Source of the DNA: Sphaerolaimus hirsutus
Taxonomy: Eukaryota > Nematoda > Chromadorea > Monhysterida > Sphaerolaimidae
Assembly: GCA_964036195.1 (NCBI GenBank)
Contig: OZ038453.1
Span: 12,313,206-12,377,205 of the forward strand
Length of the DNA: 64,000 bases
Reading direction: 5' to 3'
Below the pieces are notes generated by a model. That model searched no databases. It had not been told where the DNA came from and saw only the letters and a list, made by a program, of their open reading frames with translations. How positions within the stretch are numbered: position 1 is the first letter of the stretch; each line of letters starts with the position of its first letter. A program made the translations under genes and the position numbers. Below, piece by piece: positions 21,050 to 33,670 of the stretch.

Positions 21050-21620
21050 CTGTATTACCTTGAATTATCCCCCCTTGAATCAACCCCCCTCGAAATCACC
21101 CCCCTCAAATGGGCTGGGGAAATAATAAACCCCCCTCGAAATACCCCCCTCTGAAATGATGTACGCAAATGCCTACTATTTACTATAACCCTTACAAAAA
21201 TTTCTGATGAAATAATAAACCCCCCCCCCAAATAAGCCCCCCTCGAATTAACCACCCTCAAATTTTGCTGGCGAAATAATAAACCCCCATGGGGGTATTT
21301 CGGAGTAATACATAGTTTGTGTTGCTATCTACTTTTTTATGTCCAAATATACCCTTTTTGGACACATTTATTACGTGTTTTAGATACGCAAATGACTACT
21401 ATTTACTACGATCCTTATGAAAATTTCTGACGAAATAATAAACCCCCCTCGAAAAAGCCCCCCTCGCATTAACTCTTCTAAAATTTTTCTGGCGAAAAAT
21501 AAACCCCCGTGGGCAGCATTTTTATTTATCCTAAAAAACATTACTTTTATTAGCATGTAAAAAAGCAAAAGTTAGTGCGCAGTCTATTGTACTTCTTCTA
21601 ATAGAAAGGTATACTTCCAA
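21050..21620. repeat. CTCGAATTAACCCCCC-word elements
   Basis: Overlapping or partial copies with TACTGTATTACCTTGAATTA at the left and GGGGGTATTTCGGAGTAATA near 21290-21310. The stretch to 21540 repeats the same CCCCTCGAAAAAGCCCCC phrases. No gene. Confidence 0.65.
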
Positions 21621-21621
21621 A

Positions 21622-22330
21622 CCACGGTTGGCAAAATCTCAGAAAAAAATATAATAAAAATAAAAATAAAATGGAAAATTGAAGAATAAAATAAAATGAA
21701 ACAAGAATAAAATTAAAATAAAATACAATTTTTATACAATTTTACTACTATTTTCAAAAAAAGGATTTTACTTAAACCAATTCTGGTTATAAACTACAAA
21801 ATACAATAAAAATACAATAAAAATAAAATGGAAAATTGAAGAATAAAACAAAAATAAAATGGAAAATTGAAGAATACCGTATTACCTCGAATTATCCCCC
21901 CCCTTGAATTAACCCCCCCCCCCCTCGAGTTAACCCCCCTCAAAATGGGCTGGGGAAATAATAACCCCCCTCGAAATACCCCCCTCCGGAATGATGTACA
22001 TCATGTATGCAATGTACATGATGTATTTATTACTACTTATTTGCATCGCAGCCACATGCTCATTTGTGTACAGATGTAGATCTATAGCCCCAATATAACC
22101 TATTTTCTCACATTTATAACTGTTTTTGTGCAAGAAAAAGTGTATTCTTTACTATGAATTTCACGACAATTTCTGGCGAAAAAAAACCCTTGAATAAACC
22201 CCCCCTCGAATTAACCCCCCTTCAAATTTTGCTGGCGAAATAATAAACCCCCATGGGGGTATTTCGAGGTGATACAGTAAAATTAAAATAAAATACAACT
22301 TTTATACAATTTGTAGACAATAATTTTTAT
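21622..22330. mobile_element. AAAATAAAAT-word element interrupted by a CTCGAATTA element
   Basis: CGGTTGGCAAAATCTCAG begins an AAAATAAAATGGAAAATTGAAG region like those at 37178 and 57879. From 21876 to 22276 it is interrupted by a TACCGTATTACCTCGAATTA...GAGGTGATACAGTA element. The right end is unclear. Confidence 0.6.
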
Positions 22331-22634
22331 ACAACCGACCGTGCTCCAAACGGCAGTCTCCAATAGAACGGCAGTCTCCAATAGCACGGAAGGAAGAAAT
22401 TAGTTTGGAAGAGTGCTAGAGCACAAACAGATTTAATTGTCGGCAAGAACATTCAAGGGATTCAACTATTGATATTAAAGTTTAAATTGATGATGCTATG
22501 ATTTGTCAATGTTCCTCACGTTAAAAATTAAACTACCCTACCTATATTCAACTGAAAAATGCATGAAAAATTGATGACAAAATAGAACCGCAGGTAAAAA
22601 AGCTGACGAATGAAATAGAACGGCACTCCTCTAT

Positions 22635-22884
22635 TATACTCGGCGTACATGATACTCTGCCCTCGCACTGATTTATGTCTCGTGTTGGAAGCGTGCCAAT
22701 GATTATTAAATCATGCGATTTCCGTAAAAAAAAATTAAAAAATTCATCGATGTGAATATGTTAATGAATAACATTATAAAAACAATCAATTTTATTATCT
22801 TTTTATGAAACTCGCACGCGTTAACCATCGTTGGCACACGTCCAGCGGGAACCACGCGTGCAAGGTGTAAAGTAACCGGAGTAT
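22635..22884. mobile_element. TATACTCGG MITE, copy 1
   Basis: About 250 bp beginning TATACTCGGCGTACATGATA and ending AAAGTAACCGGAGTATA. A second copy in the same orientation is at 41507-41757. The short inverted TATACTC(C)GG ends suggest a small DNA transposon. Confidence 0.75.
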
Positions 22885-23287
22885 AACACAGAAGAAATAC
22901 GGTAGTAAACTATTAAATTGCCCTTATGTGTATACCAATATTTATGTAAATCTTGCGAATCTTTTCCCTTGACAAAACAACGATAATAAAGCTAAATCCT
23001 TATCTAAAAATCAATGTAAATTTTTTCCCAATATTATTCGCGCAACAAAAGCGCAGAATCATGTGAGTTTGCGTGATGTCTAAAATACCTGTCTTCTCCA
23101 GGCGAAAGAGAAATCAATACTCTGTTCCCCATTGCAAACGATTCATGGTTTTGTTGTTGTGAAATGTTGTAAAAATACACAAAAAGTCGGGTACAGTGCC
23201 TTTTAACCTGAAGACCCCATGGGGTCTTATTCATAGCGGAATTTTGTGACTGGAAAAATGTAAATACATGCGCCATATTCTCGTGAC
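22885..23287. other. AT-rich spacer, no feature seen
   Basis: Unremarkable AT-rich sequence. The short frames here have no coding character that I can support. Confidence 0.35.
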
Positions 23288-23714
23288 TACCGTATTTCTC
23301 CGTTTATAACACCCGGGGGTTATACAAAATCGGATCAATTTTCAGCGAACTTTTTAAAAACTTGTATAGCACCCGGGTGTTAGGTCAATGGGGGTGCTAT
23401 ACATGGAATTTACATTCAACTGAACAATACAGCAAAAAAAGAGCATAAAAATTACCGTGTTCTCTCATTTTCTAAATACAAACAGCCCTACATATTGTTT
23501 TGGTTCGCAGCACAGCTAATTCAATGGAAAAAATATGCGGTCGTACACGTGCTGTGCCGCGGAATTACAATGAGTGGCACCAAATACAGTATTCAAACCA
23601 TTCAATTTGAGCCATTTTTTGAACATTTGTATAGCACCCCCGGGGTGCTATAAAACTATATAGGTGACACCCCGGGTGTTATGCACGGGGGGTGCTATAA
23701 ATGGAGAAATACGA
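23288..23714. mobile_element. TATAACACCCGGG-word element
   Basis: Ends TACCGTATTTCTCCGTTTAT and its complement ATAAATGGAGAAATACGATA. Inside are CACCCGGGTGTTA and TATAGCACCC words. Another member of the TACCGTATTTC set with its own word. Confidence 0.75.
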
Positions 23715-23904
23715 TACTTCTTGGTCTTGAGTTTGCAATTTCAGTTCGCAGACATAGAACAGATTCAAGGGAATTTAGCTTTACTCACTGACCAAACACA
23801 AACACAACACATATCCTGTGAATGATCACAGTCTGTGTCCTTAATTATTCTGTAAAACTAATTACCCCTGCTTGAGAAGGGCCCCGACGAATGGTGGATA
23901 ACTA

Positions 23905-24505
23905 AAGTCGGCAGACGTATCGCCCTACAAACATTTGCGTCAGTCTCTCCAGTGGAGAGTGCATGTCGTCATTATTGTGACGCAATATTTTAATGATTGC
24001 AATGGATCGGGTTATGTATGAAAACTTGGCTCTTATCCCAGTTTCCAGTCGCGTATTATACAAATGCAAGTGAATAGTCAAAGTTAGCTAAAAATCGTTA
24101 AAAGTTGCTCCACTTTGCCAATTTCCACCTTTATAATCGCTATTTTTGTTTATATACAATGTTATATAGTTAGTGTTAGCCTTTTTTATTCACATTTATA
24201 GCGGATTTCTCAATTTTGGCTGGCTGCCAAGTTCTCATATAGGGACTCTTCCATTGGAACGGAGCCAACGAATGAAAAATTGACAAAAACGGTAAAAGGG
24301 TCGTTTAAACAGTCAAATTTTTTCGCTTCCAACGGACAACGTTCATTGGCGTGCACGAACGGACACGACGAAGCGTCCATTTCTCTTTTAATATTTTTTT
24401 CTTTTTCAATTCCGAGCGTCCGGGTGGGACCCAAGTTTTGTGTTCGCTCTATTCGCAAGCGAATTCTAACTCTCCAATTTTGTAGGGTGAAATGTCTGCC
24501 GACTT
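23905..24505. mobile_element. Tc1/mariner-like MITE, AAGTCGG family, copy 1
   Basis: The ends AAGTCGGCAGACGTATCGCC and its imperfect complement ending GTCTGCCGACTT are flanked by TA on both sides (23903-23904 and 24506-24507). The second full copy is inverted at 51033-51649, and internal parts recur near 31220-31430. No transposase. The frame through the middle is shared by both copies but short. Confidence 0.88.
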
Positions 24506-24569
24506 TAGATATCAAGTGATGAAGAAATAGCCCCCGGGCTATTCAATCAAATACGGTAGCGGTCACAAC

Positions 24570-25360
24570 TAGGGCTCGAAACTCGATTTTTTCAAACTCG
24601 AGTTCGAGTCGCAACCCAAAAATTTTTTCCGGTCGAGTTGGCGAGTCGAGTCAGGCAAGCCAGTGAAAAATCGAGTCGAGTCAGGCAAAAATCTCGAGTC
24701 TCGAGTCGAGTCGGATGCATTACTTTTTGGTATGACATTTGGAAAAAATTTTGATGCTGGTTTCTCTTCCAATGTTTTCACACACACTTTATGAAGTCTA
24801 AATGCCAACAGTTCATTTCAATAGCAAGATAAAACAAAAAAAAAGAACTTTTTATCACTCATGTTGCTAAAAATAAAGTTGCAAAAATAAAATCAGCCTA
24901 CAGATGGATAATTAACATCTTTTACAGCATTTTTTGGATCAGTGCCAACATTGTGCAATGCATTTGAGGTGGTGTGTATATCATGGATGGTGTGTATTTC
25001 ATGGATGGTGTGTGTATTTCATTATGTAGAATGGTATGGTAAAAATAAATTTGAGTTTAAACCCCATTCATTACATATGCCAAGCCAATCGACAATATAT
25101 CACGCATGTGGTATGGAAATGCGCGCACGCGCGCAAAAATTTTGAAAAATAGGTGAAAAGGTTCCTATCAAAATTGATTTTTTAGGACATTATTCAATGG
25201 AAACCCTGACTCGAAATTTGCCAAAATTTTTGAGTCGAGTCAGGAAAAAACCTCGAGTCTCGAGTTTGGGCCATATTTTTCCGGTCGAGTCAGACGAGTC
25301 GAGTCGGTACCCTGTTTTACCCTCGAGTCACGAGTCGAGTCGAGTCGAGTTCGAGCATTA
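24570..25360. mobile_element. hAT-like GAGTCGAGTC-word MITE
   Basis: TAGGGCTCGAAACTCG and GAGTTCGAGCATTA ends with a perfect 8-bp duplication GTCACAAC (24562-24569 and 25361-25368). Both margins are built of CTCGAGTCGAGTC words; the centre (about 24740-25190) is unrelated AT-rich sequence. Confidence 0.9.
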
Positions 25361-25624
25361 GTCACAACACGCGGCAGTTGTCATGCTTTCGGCGTGTTTT
25401 TTACATGCGACGGGATAAATTTTGCCGTTGGAAAAAGTTCCATGCAGCGACTAGTGTCGAAACGCAAATTTATTTCCGAAAATTGGCTAAAATACGAACA
25501 AGTGCAAACTAATGCGATTTTTTCCTGGCTAGATAACGATCTGTCATATTTTACCTAATTTCTCATGACTCACACAAGATCTTTTTTAGACAAACGGTGT
25601 AAAACACACAGCGGTAGTTGTAAT

Positions 25625-25985
25625 TAGTGATGTAAAAGCACCACGGCAATGGCACTGACGGCAAAGCAGTGGCGCGATTTTGTTGTGGCGCCATTTGTAA
25701 TTGTGCCGCAAAAAAGACAGGACGTTTTTTTGGTCGCAAATTTTACAAGCCAAATCTCCACCAGACGACGTGTTCAACTCGATGGGTGACTCTTCACCCG
25801 CTTCAGGTGTGTTTGAGGAATTGGCAACATTCCAATAGAAAGTTATCTAACGAATTAGGAAAGTGGAGGTCCATCGGTCACCTGTGGGCGATTTTTAGAA
25901 ACACTTTATTCGTCGTGAAATTCCTCATATGTTAGGCCACTACAACCGGAAAAAAAGAAAATGAAACGAAAATTTTACATCACTA
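25625..25985. mobile_element. TAGTGATGTAAAA element carrying coding-like sequence
   Basis: TAGTGATGTAAAAGC and TTTTACATCACTA ends, about 360 bp. Unlike its relatives it has little GGCGCC filling. On the - strand, about 25700-25840, an open stretch reads through an acidic Ser/Thr-rich segment to a CxxC pair (ACKICDQK). This may be a captured exon or a transposase zinc-finger scrap. Confidence 0.5.
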
Positions 25986-26039
25986 AACAGCTGATATATT
26001 TATTGAATACAAATACATAAATAGGTAAAAAAATACGTA

Positions 26040-26850
26040 TGCAAGTACAATGGTGTAAAGTGGACACCAAAATGAATATAATATTTTACTGAGATGATGG
26101 ATTTTCGGCACGTTCGCATTTTAGTATATCAAACGTGGGAAAAATAGTTTTTTTTCAGTCTCCACCAAATGTCAACTGTCATCGAATTGCTGTGTTTTTT
26201 GGTTACTTGATGACTAATTTTTCTGCGGCGCTGCGTGGAGCTGAAAGTAAAATTTAGATGATATCAAGAGTTCTCTCTCTACACTCAATATCGAATATAA
26301 ATGAGAAGTAAAAAGCAAGTGAAATGAGAAGTGAAAAGCGAACTAAAATTTTGATGGTAAGTTTTTTGAAAAGGTTAAACTTTCAATTCCAAAGTTCTGA
26401 CGCGAGCGAAAAATCGGCACGTTTCCCACTGAATCATCGTTACCGTTATCAGAAACAATTATGTCTAAGTCAGAATTCATCATTAACGTTTTTCTTTTAC
26501 TTTTTTTTCACTTCTCATTTCGCTTCTCATTGTGCTCCTCATTTCACTTCTCATTTCACTTCTCCGCTTGCGGAACTGGCCCCTGTATTACTTAAATAAT
26601 TATATCAGCAGCCATCAGCAAAATTGTTCCTTCTTGTGTCAATGGGAACTGCAATTATTGGGTAACACAATGAAACGTTCCTGTCAGATGATATTAAGAC
26701 AGTAAATTAATCTGACATGATATTGGGTACTCTTACAGTATGATGTCCACTTTATGGAATGAAATTTTTTTGTGCAAATTTACACTTTACACATCATTTT
26801 TGCACCATTTGCAATGCTGTAAATTTTCAACTTTGTGGCACCTTTAAAAA
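26040..26850. repeat. Inverted GAGAAGTGAAA words within a GTGTAAAGTGGACA pair
   Basis: TGGTGTAAAGTGGACA near 26050 faces TGTCCACTTTATGG near 26742. Inside, TGAGAAGTGAAA words (26295-26345) face CACTTCTCATTTC words (26505-26565). It looks like another word-type element. No gene. Confidence 0.5.
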
Positions 26851-27020
26851 CACTAGCGCCAAGCGCCAATGGCGCCTGGGCATTGTAGCGCCAAGGTGCT
26901 ATTGCACAGCCCATTGCCAAGCGCGCCAATGGTGACACAACAAAATAGCGCCAAGCGCCAAAACTTAAAGCACAATGAGTCTTTTTCTTTGGTGCTAGCG
27001 CTAGGTGCCACTGTGGTGAT
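26851..27020. repeat. GGCGCC-word element, decayed
   Basis: AGCGCCAAGCGCCAATGGCG words with more substitutions than the other copies. Confidence 0.6.
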
Positions 27021-27973
27021 TTTACAACCGCGGTAATTTAGGTAAGCACTTTGCCATGCTGAACTTCACTTGGAGTCACGAACGTTTGACAAAACGCAAT
27101 AAATGTAACGATCAACATAGAAATGGATGTTTTTGACAGAAATCAGCACTTATGATCATATCCAATGACTTCGCAGCTATTCTATGCTGTTATATACCAT
27201 ATTACCTTCAAATACCGCCAGGGCTTTTTTGCCCGCAAATTTTCAGGGGGTGGTAATTCGATGGGGGGCTTATCGAGGAGGGTGTTTTGTTTCGCCAGAA
27301 ATTTTATGAAATTCCACATACTCAGAACGATAAATCAAACCATCACATTGACGTATCTGTGTTTATAAGCGTATATAACTGAGGCGGTCTAATTCTAAAA
27401 GTCTAATTCCACAAAATGCGATTTTGAGTAAATCGCATTTTGAGTTTCATTTCCCATTCCAGGCCCGTGCTGTGTGTCCAATCGTGCTCCCTCATGCTCA
27501 CCAAATGTTGACAATAAAGTGTCAAATTTTCAGCAAAGCTCTCAACGTATATGTGAAATATTTGGTAAAATATCCAAAAATTCTACGCGGACAGAACAAA
27601 TCTGTTTTGGGGAGGGAAATGGACTTCTCAACTTTTTGTTCCTGGGGAGAAAGAGGCTGACTTATGAGAAATTTATGCATTTGTCAACTTTTAGAAATTG
27701 GTGTTCACAGTGGACTTATCACATTTCTTGCATTTTTCCCAACAAAAAAGACTGTAGAAGGTGAACTTTTAGCCCAAAACTAAGTGGACTTGTCGACATC
27801 TTGCCCAATTTTTTTCATTTTTTTCCCAAAACGGTCAGTGAGGTCAAAAAATTTATGGAAAATTATGAAAAATGTGCAGGAGTAGCCCCAGATGACGTTT
27901 CCGGGCCTAACTCAAAATTTTCATATTTTGGACTTGTCAACATTTAGAATTGGACGCCTCAACTGTATATAGG
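27021..27973. other. AT-rich spacer, no gene seen
   Basis: A decayed CTCGAA-type piece (ATTACCTTCAAATACCGCC) sits at about 27200-27300. The remainder has no recognisable feature. Confidence 0.35.
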
Positions 27974-28078
27974 TACCGTATTACCTCGAAATACCCCCAT
28001 GGGGGTTTATTATTTCGCCAGCAAAATTTGAGGGGGGGGGGTTAATTCGAGGGGGGGATAATTCGAGGTAATACGGTA
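27974..28078. mobile_element. CTCGAAATACCCCC palindromic MITE
   Basis: TACCGTATTACCTCGAAATA and inverted GAGGTAATACGGTA ends, about 105 bp, nearly the same layout as 15199-15305. A decayed relative follows at about 28190-28310. Confidence 0.85.
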
Positions 28079-28310
28079 GGTAGGTATTTAGGTATTTTAC
28101 ACATAAACCCTGCCCTAATGTCACTCAGTCATAGGTTTCAACGTGTGTTCTGCATCATACACATCACAAATTACTTCGATGTTTGTCGTGTACATTCTCT
28201 TTACACTCAAATTTGGTGGGGGTAGTTCAAGGGGGAAGGGTTATTACTACCCCAGCAAAATTTTAGGGGGGTATTTCAGTGGTGTTAATTCGAGTTATTA
28301 CGGTATATAT

Positions 28311-28980
28311 AACATCACAAAGTACTGCCAACTGTCTGATTTACCTGTATATGTTGACTCATAATAACTAGTGATGTAAAAATTGGTGCAGTTCTGTAAA
28401 AAAAATTTTTAAATTTAGACAGGTTCAGCGCACCAATAAAATCCCTAAAAATATCCATCAGATACATATGATGAATTGTAGGATGAACTAACTCTCCGAT
28501 TTTGTAGGATGAAATGTCCGCAGAATTACAACAAAAATTTTCTACTTAAAAAATTTTTTCAGTGGGGCTTCGGTATGTTTCTTTCACCCTTGGGCATGTC
28601 AGTCTCCACAACATGTGAGAGACTGAGTAGACATGTCAGAATTGCCACACGCACAGGCAAATGATGCATCGCTTCAAATATTTACAATCGCCTAGGTAGA
28701 TAAATACATTTCATTTACTTGTATTTTAAATTGATCTTTTTGCTGATTTTGTGTACCTTATTTGTAAAAAACAAACAAATTAACTGGGCACACGTTGGGA
28801 ACTACGTTGACATCAAAGTTGACAAATTTGTTGACAAAAACATGGTATAAAATAGTGTCTGTCGGTTTCACTATGCCTGAATTTTGTTTTTTTCCTCACA
28901 AATTTATATTTACACCGATTTCGAAATTTTTGGCCGGCTGCCTAGTTCACATACAGAGTAACTCCAACTGATACAATGGA
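28311..28980. other. Spacer with fragments of the AAGTCGG MITE
   Basis: CTCTCCGATTTTGTAGGATGAAATGTC near 28492-28520 matches the right end of the AAGTCGG family. Otherwise AT-rich without a gene. Confidence 0.4.
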
Positions 28981-28984
28981 ACGT

Positions 28985-29200
28985 GTCTAGTGATGTAAAA
29001 ATCGCCAGACTTTTGGCGCCAAGCGCCAAAAGCGCCATGGCGCTTTTGGCATGCGAGCGCCAAGCGCCAATGGCGCCACAGCAAAATAGCGCCAAGCGCC
29101 AAAAGCGCCATGGCGCTTTTCTAGACCATGGCGCCAAGCGCCAATGGCGCCACGGGATGATGGCGCCAAGCGCCAATAGCGCCAGCGCCAACAAAATTTG
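28985..29200. mobile_element. GGCGCC-word MITE
   Basis: Opens TAGTGATGTAAAAATCGCC and is filled with alternating AAGCGCCAAAAGCGCCATGG words; ends near 29200. Confidence 0.75.
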
Positions 29201-29321
29201 CTGCATAAAGTACAGCGATGCAAATGCAGTGCTATCTATTTTTTTGTCAACAGGTTCCCATCCCAATTTAAAGCTTGCTGACTAGTAACACTATCCAGTG
29301 TTGTATACACATATAAATACC

Positions 29322-29655
29322 ATATTTCTTTGAAATACCCCCCTTCAATTACCCCCCTCCCTCGAAATACACCCCGTCTGGAATAAGGTAGATCATGTAT
29401 TCAATGAACATGATACATTTATAGCTGTGAATTTACATCGCAGCTATACTTGGCCTTGTTTATGGAACGATCTATGATAATATGACCAAAATATATCCTA
29501 TTTGGTCAATAAATTACGTTTTGGGTACAAAAAAAACTATACTTAACTACGACCATTCATAAAAATTCCCCCGGAATAAGCCCCCCTCGAAACTCCCCTC
29601 AAAATTTGCACCCTGAAAAAATAAACCCCCTGGGTGTATTTCGAAGAAATAAGGT
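29322..29655. repeat. CTCGAAATACC-word element, decayed
   Basis: ACCATATTTCTTTGAAATAC on the left and GTATTTCGAAGAAATAAGGT on the right, with CCCCCCTCGAA words between. Immediately right are four copies of GTACTTCATGCC. Confidence 0.65.
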
Positions 29656-30034
29656 AGGTACTTCATGCCGGTACTTCATGCCAGTACTTCATGCCGGTAC
29701 TTCATACCACAGCAACAATAAAACTTCATTTGCAATATAATGCAACACTGTGCATTTGAACGCTGTTCGTTGGCTCGTCATCAAGCCTTGAATTAGGATG
29801 AAAACCAGTTGACATAAAATGTCGTTGAAAACTAGTGCGTGTATGCCCATTTTTTGGTGTAAGTTTTGAATATCCTTGCAATTGCATGGACATGGTTTAC
29901 AAAATAAGCAAGTAGAGGGTTTGTTCTTCCTGAAATACACTTACTTACAGTAACACATTTAATTATGTAACTCATGCAGGCAAGGTCTCTTTACATAAAA
30001 AAAAATGATTATTTTTTGTACTACTTGGCGCTTT

Positions 30035-30246
30035 TTTGGCGCTTTATAAAACGCTAGCGCCAAGCGCCAATGGCGCCACGACATCATAGCGCCAAGCGCC
30101 AAAAGCGCCATGGCGCTTTTCCGTAGCACAGCGCCAAGCGCCAATGGCGCCACAGCAAAAAGGCGCCAAGCGCCAAAAGCGCCATGGCGCTTTTTGCTTT
30201 GGCGCTAGCGCCAAGCGCCAGCGCCATGGCGCTTTTACATCACTAA
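30035..30246. mobile_element. GGCGCC-word MITE
   Basis: Repeated GCGCCAAGCGCCAATGGCG words ending in TTTTACATCACTA, the complement of the family's TAGTGATGTAAAA left end. Confidence 0.75.
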
Positions 30247-30302
30247 TCGTGTCACTTATGATATCTCTTATAGTCCGCGGCCAAGTTTGTATTGGATACA
30301 GC

Positions 30303-30778
30303 TACCGTATTTCCTCGAAATACCCCCCCTCGTTCTACCCCCCCCCCCTCTCGGGACCACTATGAAACAATCACCCCCCCCCCTCGAAATACCCCCCCCC
30401 CCCCAAATTGAGTGTAAAGGGAACGTACATGACAATAACTGTAGTTTGTGTTCTGTGTACTGCAGAACACACGTTAAAACAATGTCGATGTCACGTTAGA
30501 ACAGTGTACATACCATCTACATACTAGTATTAGTCTACAGAACCATATAAATGGCGGTTTTTGTTGCATTTTTCGACGTCTGCGTACGTTTCAGACGACA
30601 ATTTCGTACTTGGTTTTCAAAAAACTTCTTGTGAAATAATAACCCCCCCCCTCGAAATACCCCCCCCCCTCGAAATACCCCCCCCCCCTCGAGATACCCC
30701 CCTCGTTTAACCCCCCCCCCTCTCGGGACCACTATGAAACAATCACCCCCCGGGGGGTATTTCGAGGAAATACGTTAC
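30303..30778. mobile_element. CTCGAAATACCCC element, 475 bp
   Basis: TACCGTATTTCCTCGAAATA and inverted GAGGAAATACG ends. Both arms contain the phrase TCTCGGGACCACTATGAAAC, also present in the copy at 55771-56053. The interior holds an otherwise unrepeated 150-bp core. Confidence 0.8.
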
Positions 30779-30837
30779 CTACGTTTTGTACAAACGAGAG
30801 TATTTGTGACTGCAAATGGTTGCTAATGGCGGCTGAC

Positions 30838-31035
30838 AGACTAGTTGACACATGTATGTGAACTCGTCTGTGTCAACTCAGATTTCGTCTTCACGTGTCG
30901 CTGAGCGATCTTCCAATGAACTTTGCTGTAATATAAATTTTACAACGTGTCGCATGTGCATTTGGAGATCCGTCTGCGACACGTGACTAAATCTGAGTTG
31001 ACAAGGATCAGTTGACGCACATGTGTCAACTAGTG
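30838..31035. mobile_element. CTAGTTGACACATG inverted-repeat element
   Basis: GACTAGTTGACACATG and CATGTGTCAACTAGT face each other about 195 bp apart, with inner inverted AACTCAGATTT/AAATCTGAGTT. Words of the GTTGACATC kind recur at 34930-35170 and 40663-41987. Confidence 0.65.
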
Positions 31036-32932
31036 TGCGGGTCGCCAATGAATGGGGAATGTATTTCATCGCACGTTTAAGATGGTTTATGGTATTTCGC
31101 ATGTTCTGGGTGTATCCAAAGACTGTTCCTTGGCGAGCTTCCAAGATATCATAAGGTACATCCCCTGACACAACGGGGGAACCATGCCGTATGAGGACTT
31201 GCTCCTGTGCCAAAATTTTGAAATTCGAAATAAATATGAATAAAATAGGCTAACACTAGCTATATAACGATGTATTTAAACGGAAATAGCGATTATGAAG
31301 GTGGGAATTGGCAAAGTGGAGCAAATTTTAGCGATTTTGAGCTAACTTTAAGCTTTTACGCTCATTCGTATAATACGCAAGTGGTAACGTTGGCTCATGG
31401 ACAAGTCCTCATACGTGGTGCGATCCCACAACGGACATCTAACCAAAGTACGGCCAAGACTATTCTGGGCATTTTATTAAGAGCGTGTAAATTACGCAAC
31501 AGTTGCATATCGTCACAGGCTACACACAGACAGATAAACACTTATTTGCGATAATTGTAGTGAATTTTTATTTACTTTCATCATAAATTTACAAAAGCCA
31601 ACTTTTTCACCCCTTCACGTTCACATTCAATTTTCTTAATTAAAAGTTCCATGGAAACACACGTTTATCGATCGGTTTTGGACGCTGCTTCAACTCAATT
31701 TACTGGTCAACGTGATGGGACATTGGCGGATAATTTATAAATTCCATGCGATGTGTGAATACGATACACCATGCCATTTTCGATATTTTTAAAGACTGTA
31801 TTCTTTTCTGTAAGGGACATTGTGGCTTGCACCTATGTCTCCTTGCAACATTACATTTTTCTACAAAAAAAATTGCTTTTGATATTGGAGATTTTCATTT
31901 TGTTCTCTGACAATTTTTCCAGCACAGTGATGGTTAAGTAATCTGGAATATGCTCTGAATACCAAGGCAACCAACTGGACAACATACATTGCATTTGTGT
32001 TCCCTACTATAACATGTTCATGCAATACATATGCATGTGGTGCACATCATGCGTTGCACTACACATGCATCTATGGGGTTTCTACATACATCTGTATTTG
32101 TGGCTTCCGAGGCCATTACCATGGGTGAAATGCTTCGTTTTGGTTCATGCTTGTGTTTGCCTTTATTTGTCGCCCTCCATCTATCATGCATGGCACTCTA
32201 CTTTATGTAGGTATTTGCACAAGATAATATTTTCAGTTTGCAGAGGATTGGTTGTTTTCTCTTTGCAGATTCAGGATAAAATAACAGTATCTAGTTGAAT
32301 TGCTATCAGAGACTTATTGTGGACTTCAATTACCTCAGCACAAGCAGTTAAAATGGTGGAATGTTCAGACTGCCCAAAGATATGCTGTGCTCTGCTTTTG
32401 CCTGTGAGTTAACATTTTATCAACAAAATATTCAGTTTAAGTATTTTTACAAGAAAGACAAGACAAGAGCAGATGAAAATAGTTTTTTAGTAAGAAACAC
32501 AAACACATGCATAACAAATACAAAGTATCAAAGTTTTTTTGAAAGAACTCAAAAATGGAAAAGAGTCTTCCACTTATAGCCAGTCGGGGTGTTCTTCGAA
32601 GTGGGCTGCACAACACATTTGTTCATCAATATACTGCTGACACTTTGTGGTTACCTACCTGGTATCATTCATGCCTGCTGGGTTATCTGCCGCGATGAAC
32701 CCAGTGCAGCTTAAATGGACAATTCTGATTCTAATTGAGTAGCAGCTTTTATGATTTCAAAAAGTAACTGGCAAAATTAATTGGATCATGATTCAGCATT
32801 TTATGGTTTGAATTTTAATGTGGAGCATGGTGTAGATTGTAGATTTGTAAATGTGTAGATTTCTCCATTTTCTAATGATTTATGCTTAGTAAAAAATAAC
32901 ACAGTAAATAGAAAAAAACAGTAAAATCCACA
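31036..32932. other. Long AT-rich spacer with one MITE remnant
   Basis: About 31215-31430 resembles the inside of the AAGTCGG family (AGGCTAACACTA, GGCAAAGTGGAGCAA). The rest, to 32932, shows no gene, RNA or clear repeat. Confidence 0.45.
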
Positions 32933-33345
32933 AATCCTCGAATAAGATTCCCCCCCTCAAATAACTCCCCGCTGTTTGTGATGTGAGGAAAAAATAACCC
33001 CCCCCCCTTGAATAACTCCCCCCTCTTGAATAACACCCCCTCTGGATGAAAACTATACAATACAAAAATACAAAAGAATATTAGCATAGAGCAGTGAAAG
33101 CTGATACATTAGGTGTATGCAGTGTATAGACATCTTTTTATTGTCATTGGATAGTCAAATACCTGAATTATGTGAGTTTACAGACTGCACCCATACAATG
33201 AATTAAGTCCAAATTTTACAAGGAAACAACAACTCCCCCCTCGGATAACTCCCCCCCCCCCCCTTGAATAACTCCCGCCTCAAAAACATCTGAGGAAAAA
33301 ATCACTCCACTGGGGTCTTATTCAAGGATTTAGGGTAGTCATATT
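32933..33345. repeat. CTCGAATAACTCCCCC-word element
   Basis: CCTCGAATAAGATTCCCCCC at the left and a matching inverted GTCTTATTCAAGGATT at the right, with TTGAATAACTCCCCC words between. The outer TACCGTATT ends are absent or decayed. Confidence 0.6.
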
Positions 33346-33670
33346 TCAGTAACTTAGTATTTTTATACTATGGGCAATCCTCTCATGCTAACAGTAGTGT
33401 GCTATGTTGGTGTGAAGGCACAACACAGTGATTCAGTGCATGCACATCACATCCATTTTCATTTTGAGTGATGAACCAAAATAGATTACTGAGAAAATGG
33501 TCAAGGGCTACAAAAAAAATTAAATTTAAAAACTGTTCAAATAGATACACTGTAACACAGCAGTTGCATTTAGGTTAAATTGTTGATTGTTTCTAACTGA
33601 AGTGCAAATAAATGTGGTGTGCACATTTTCACTGATCACTGATATTGTGTTTCTGTGATCTCTCTACCTA

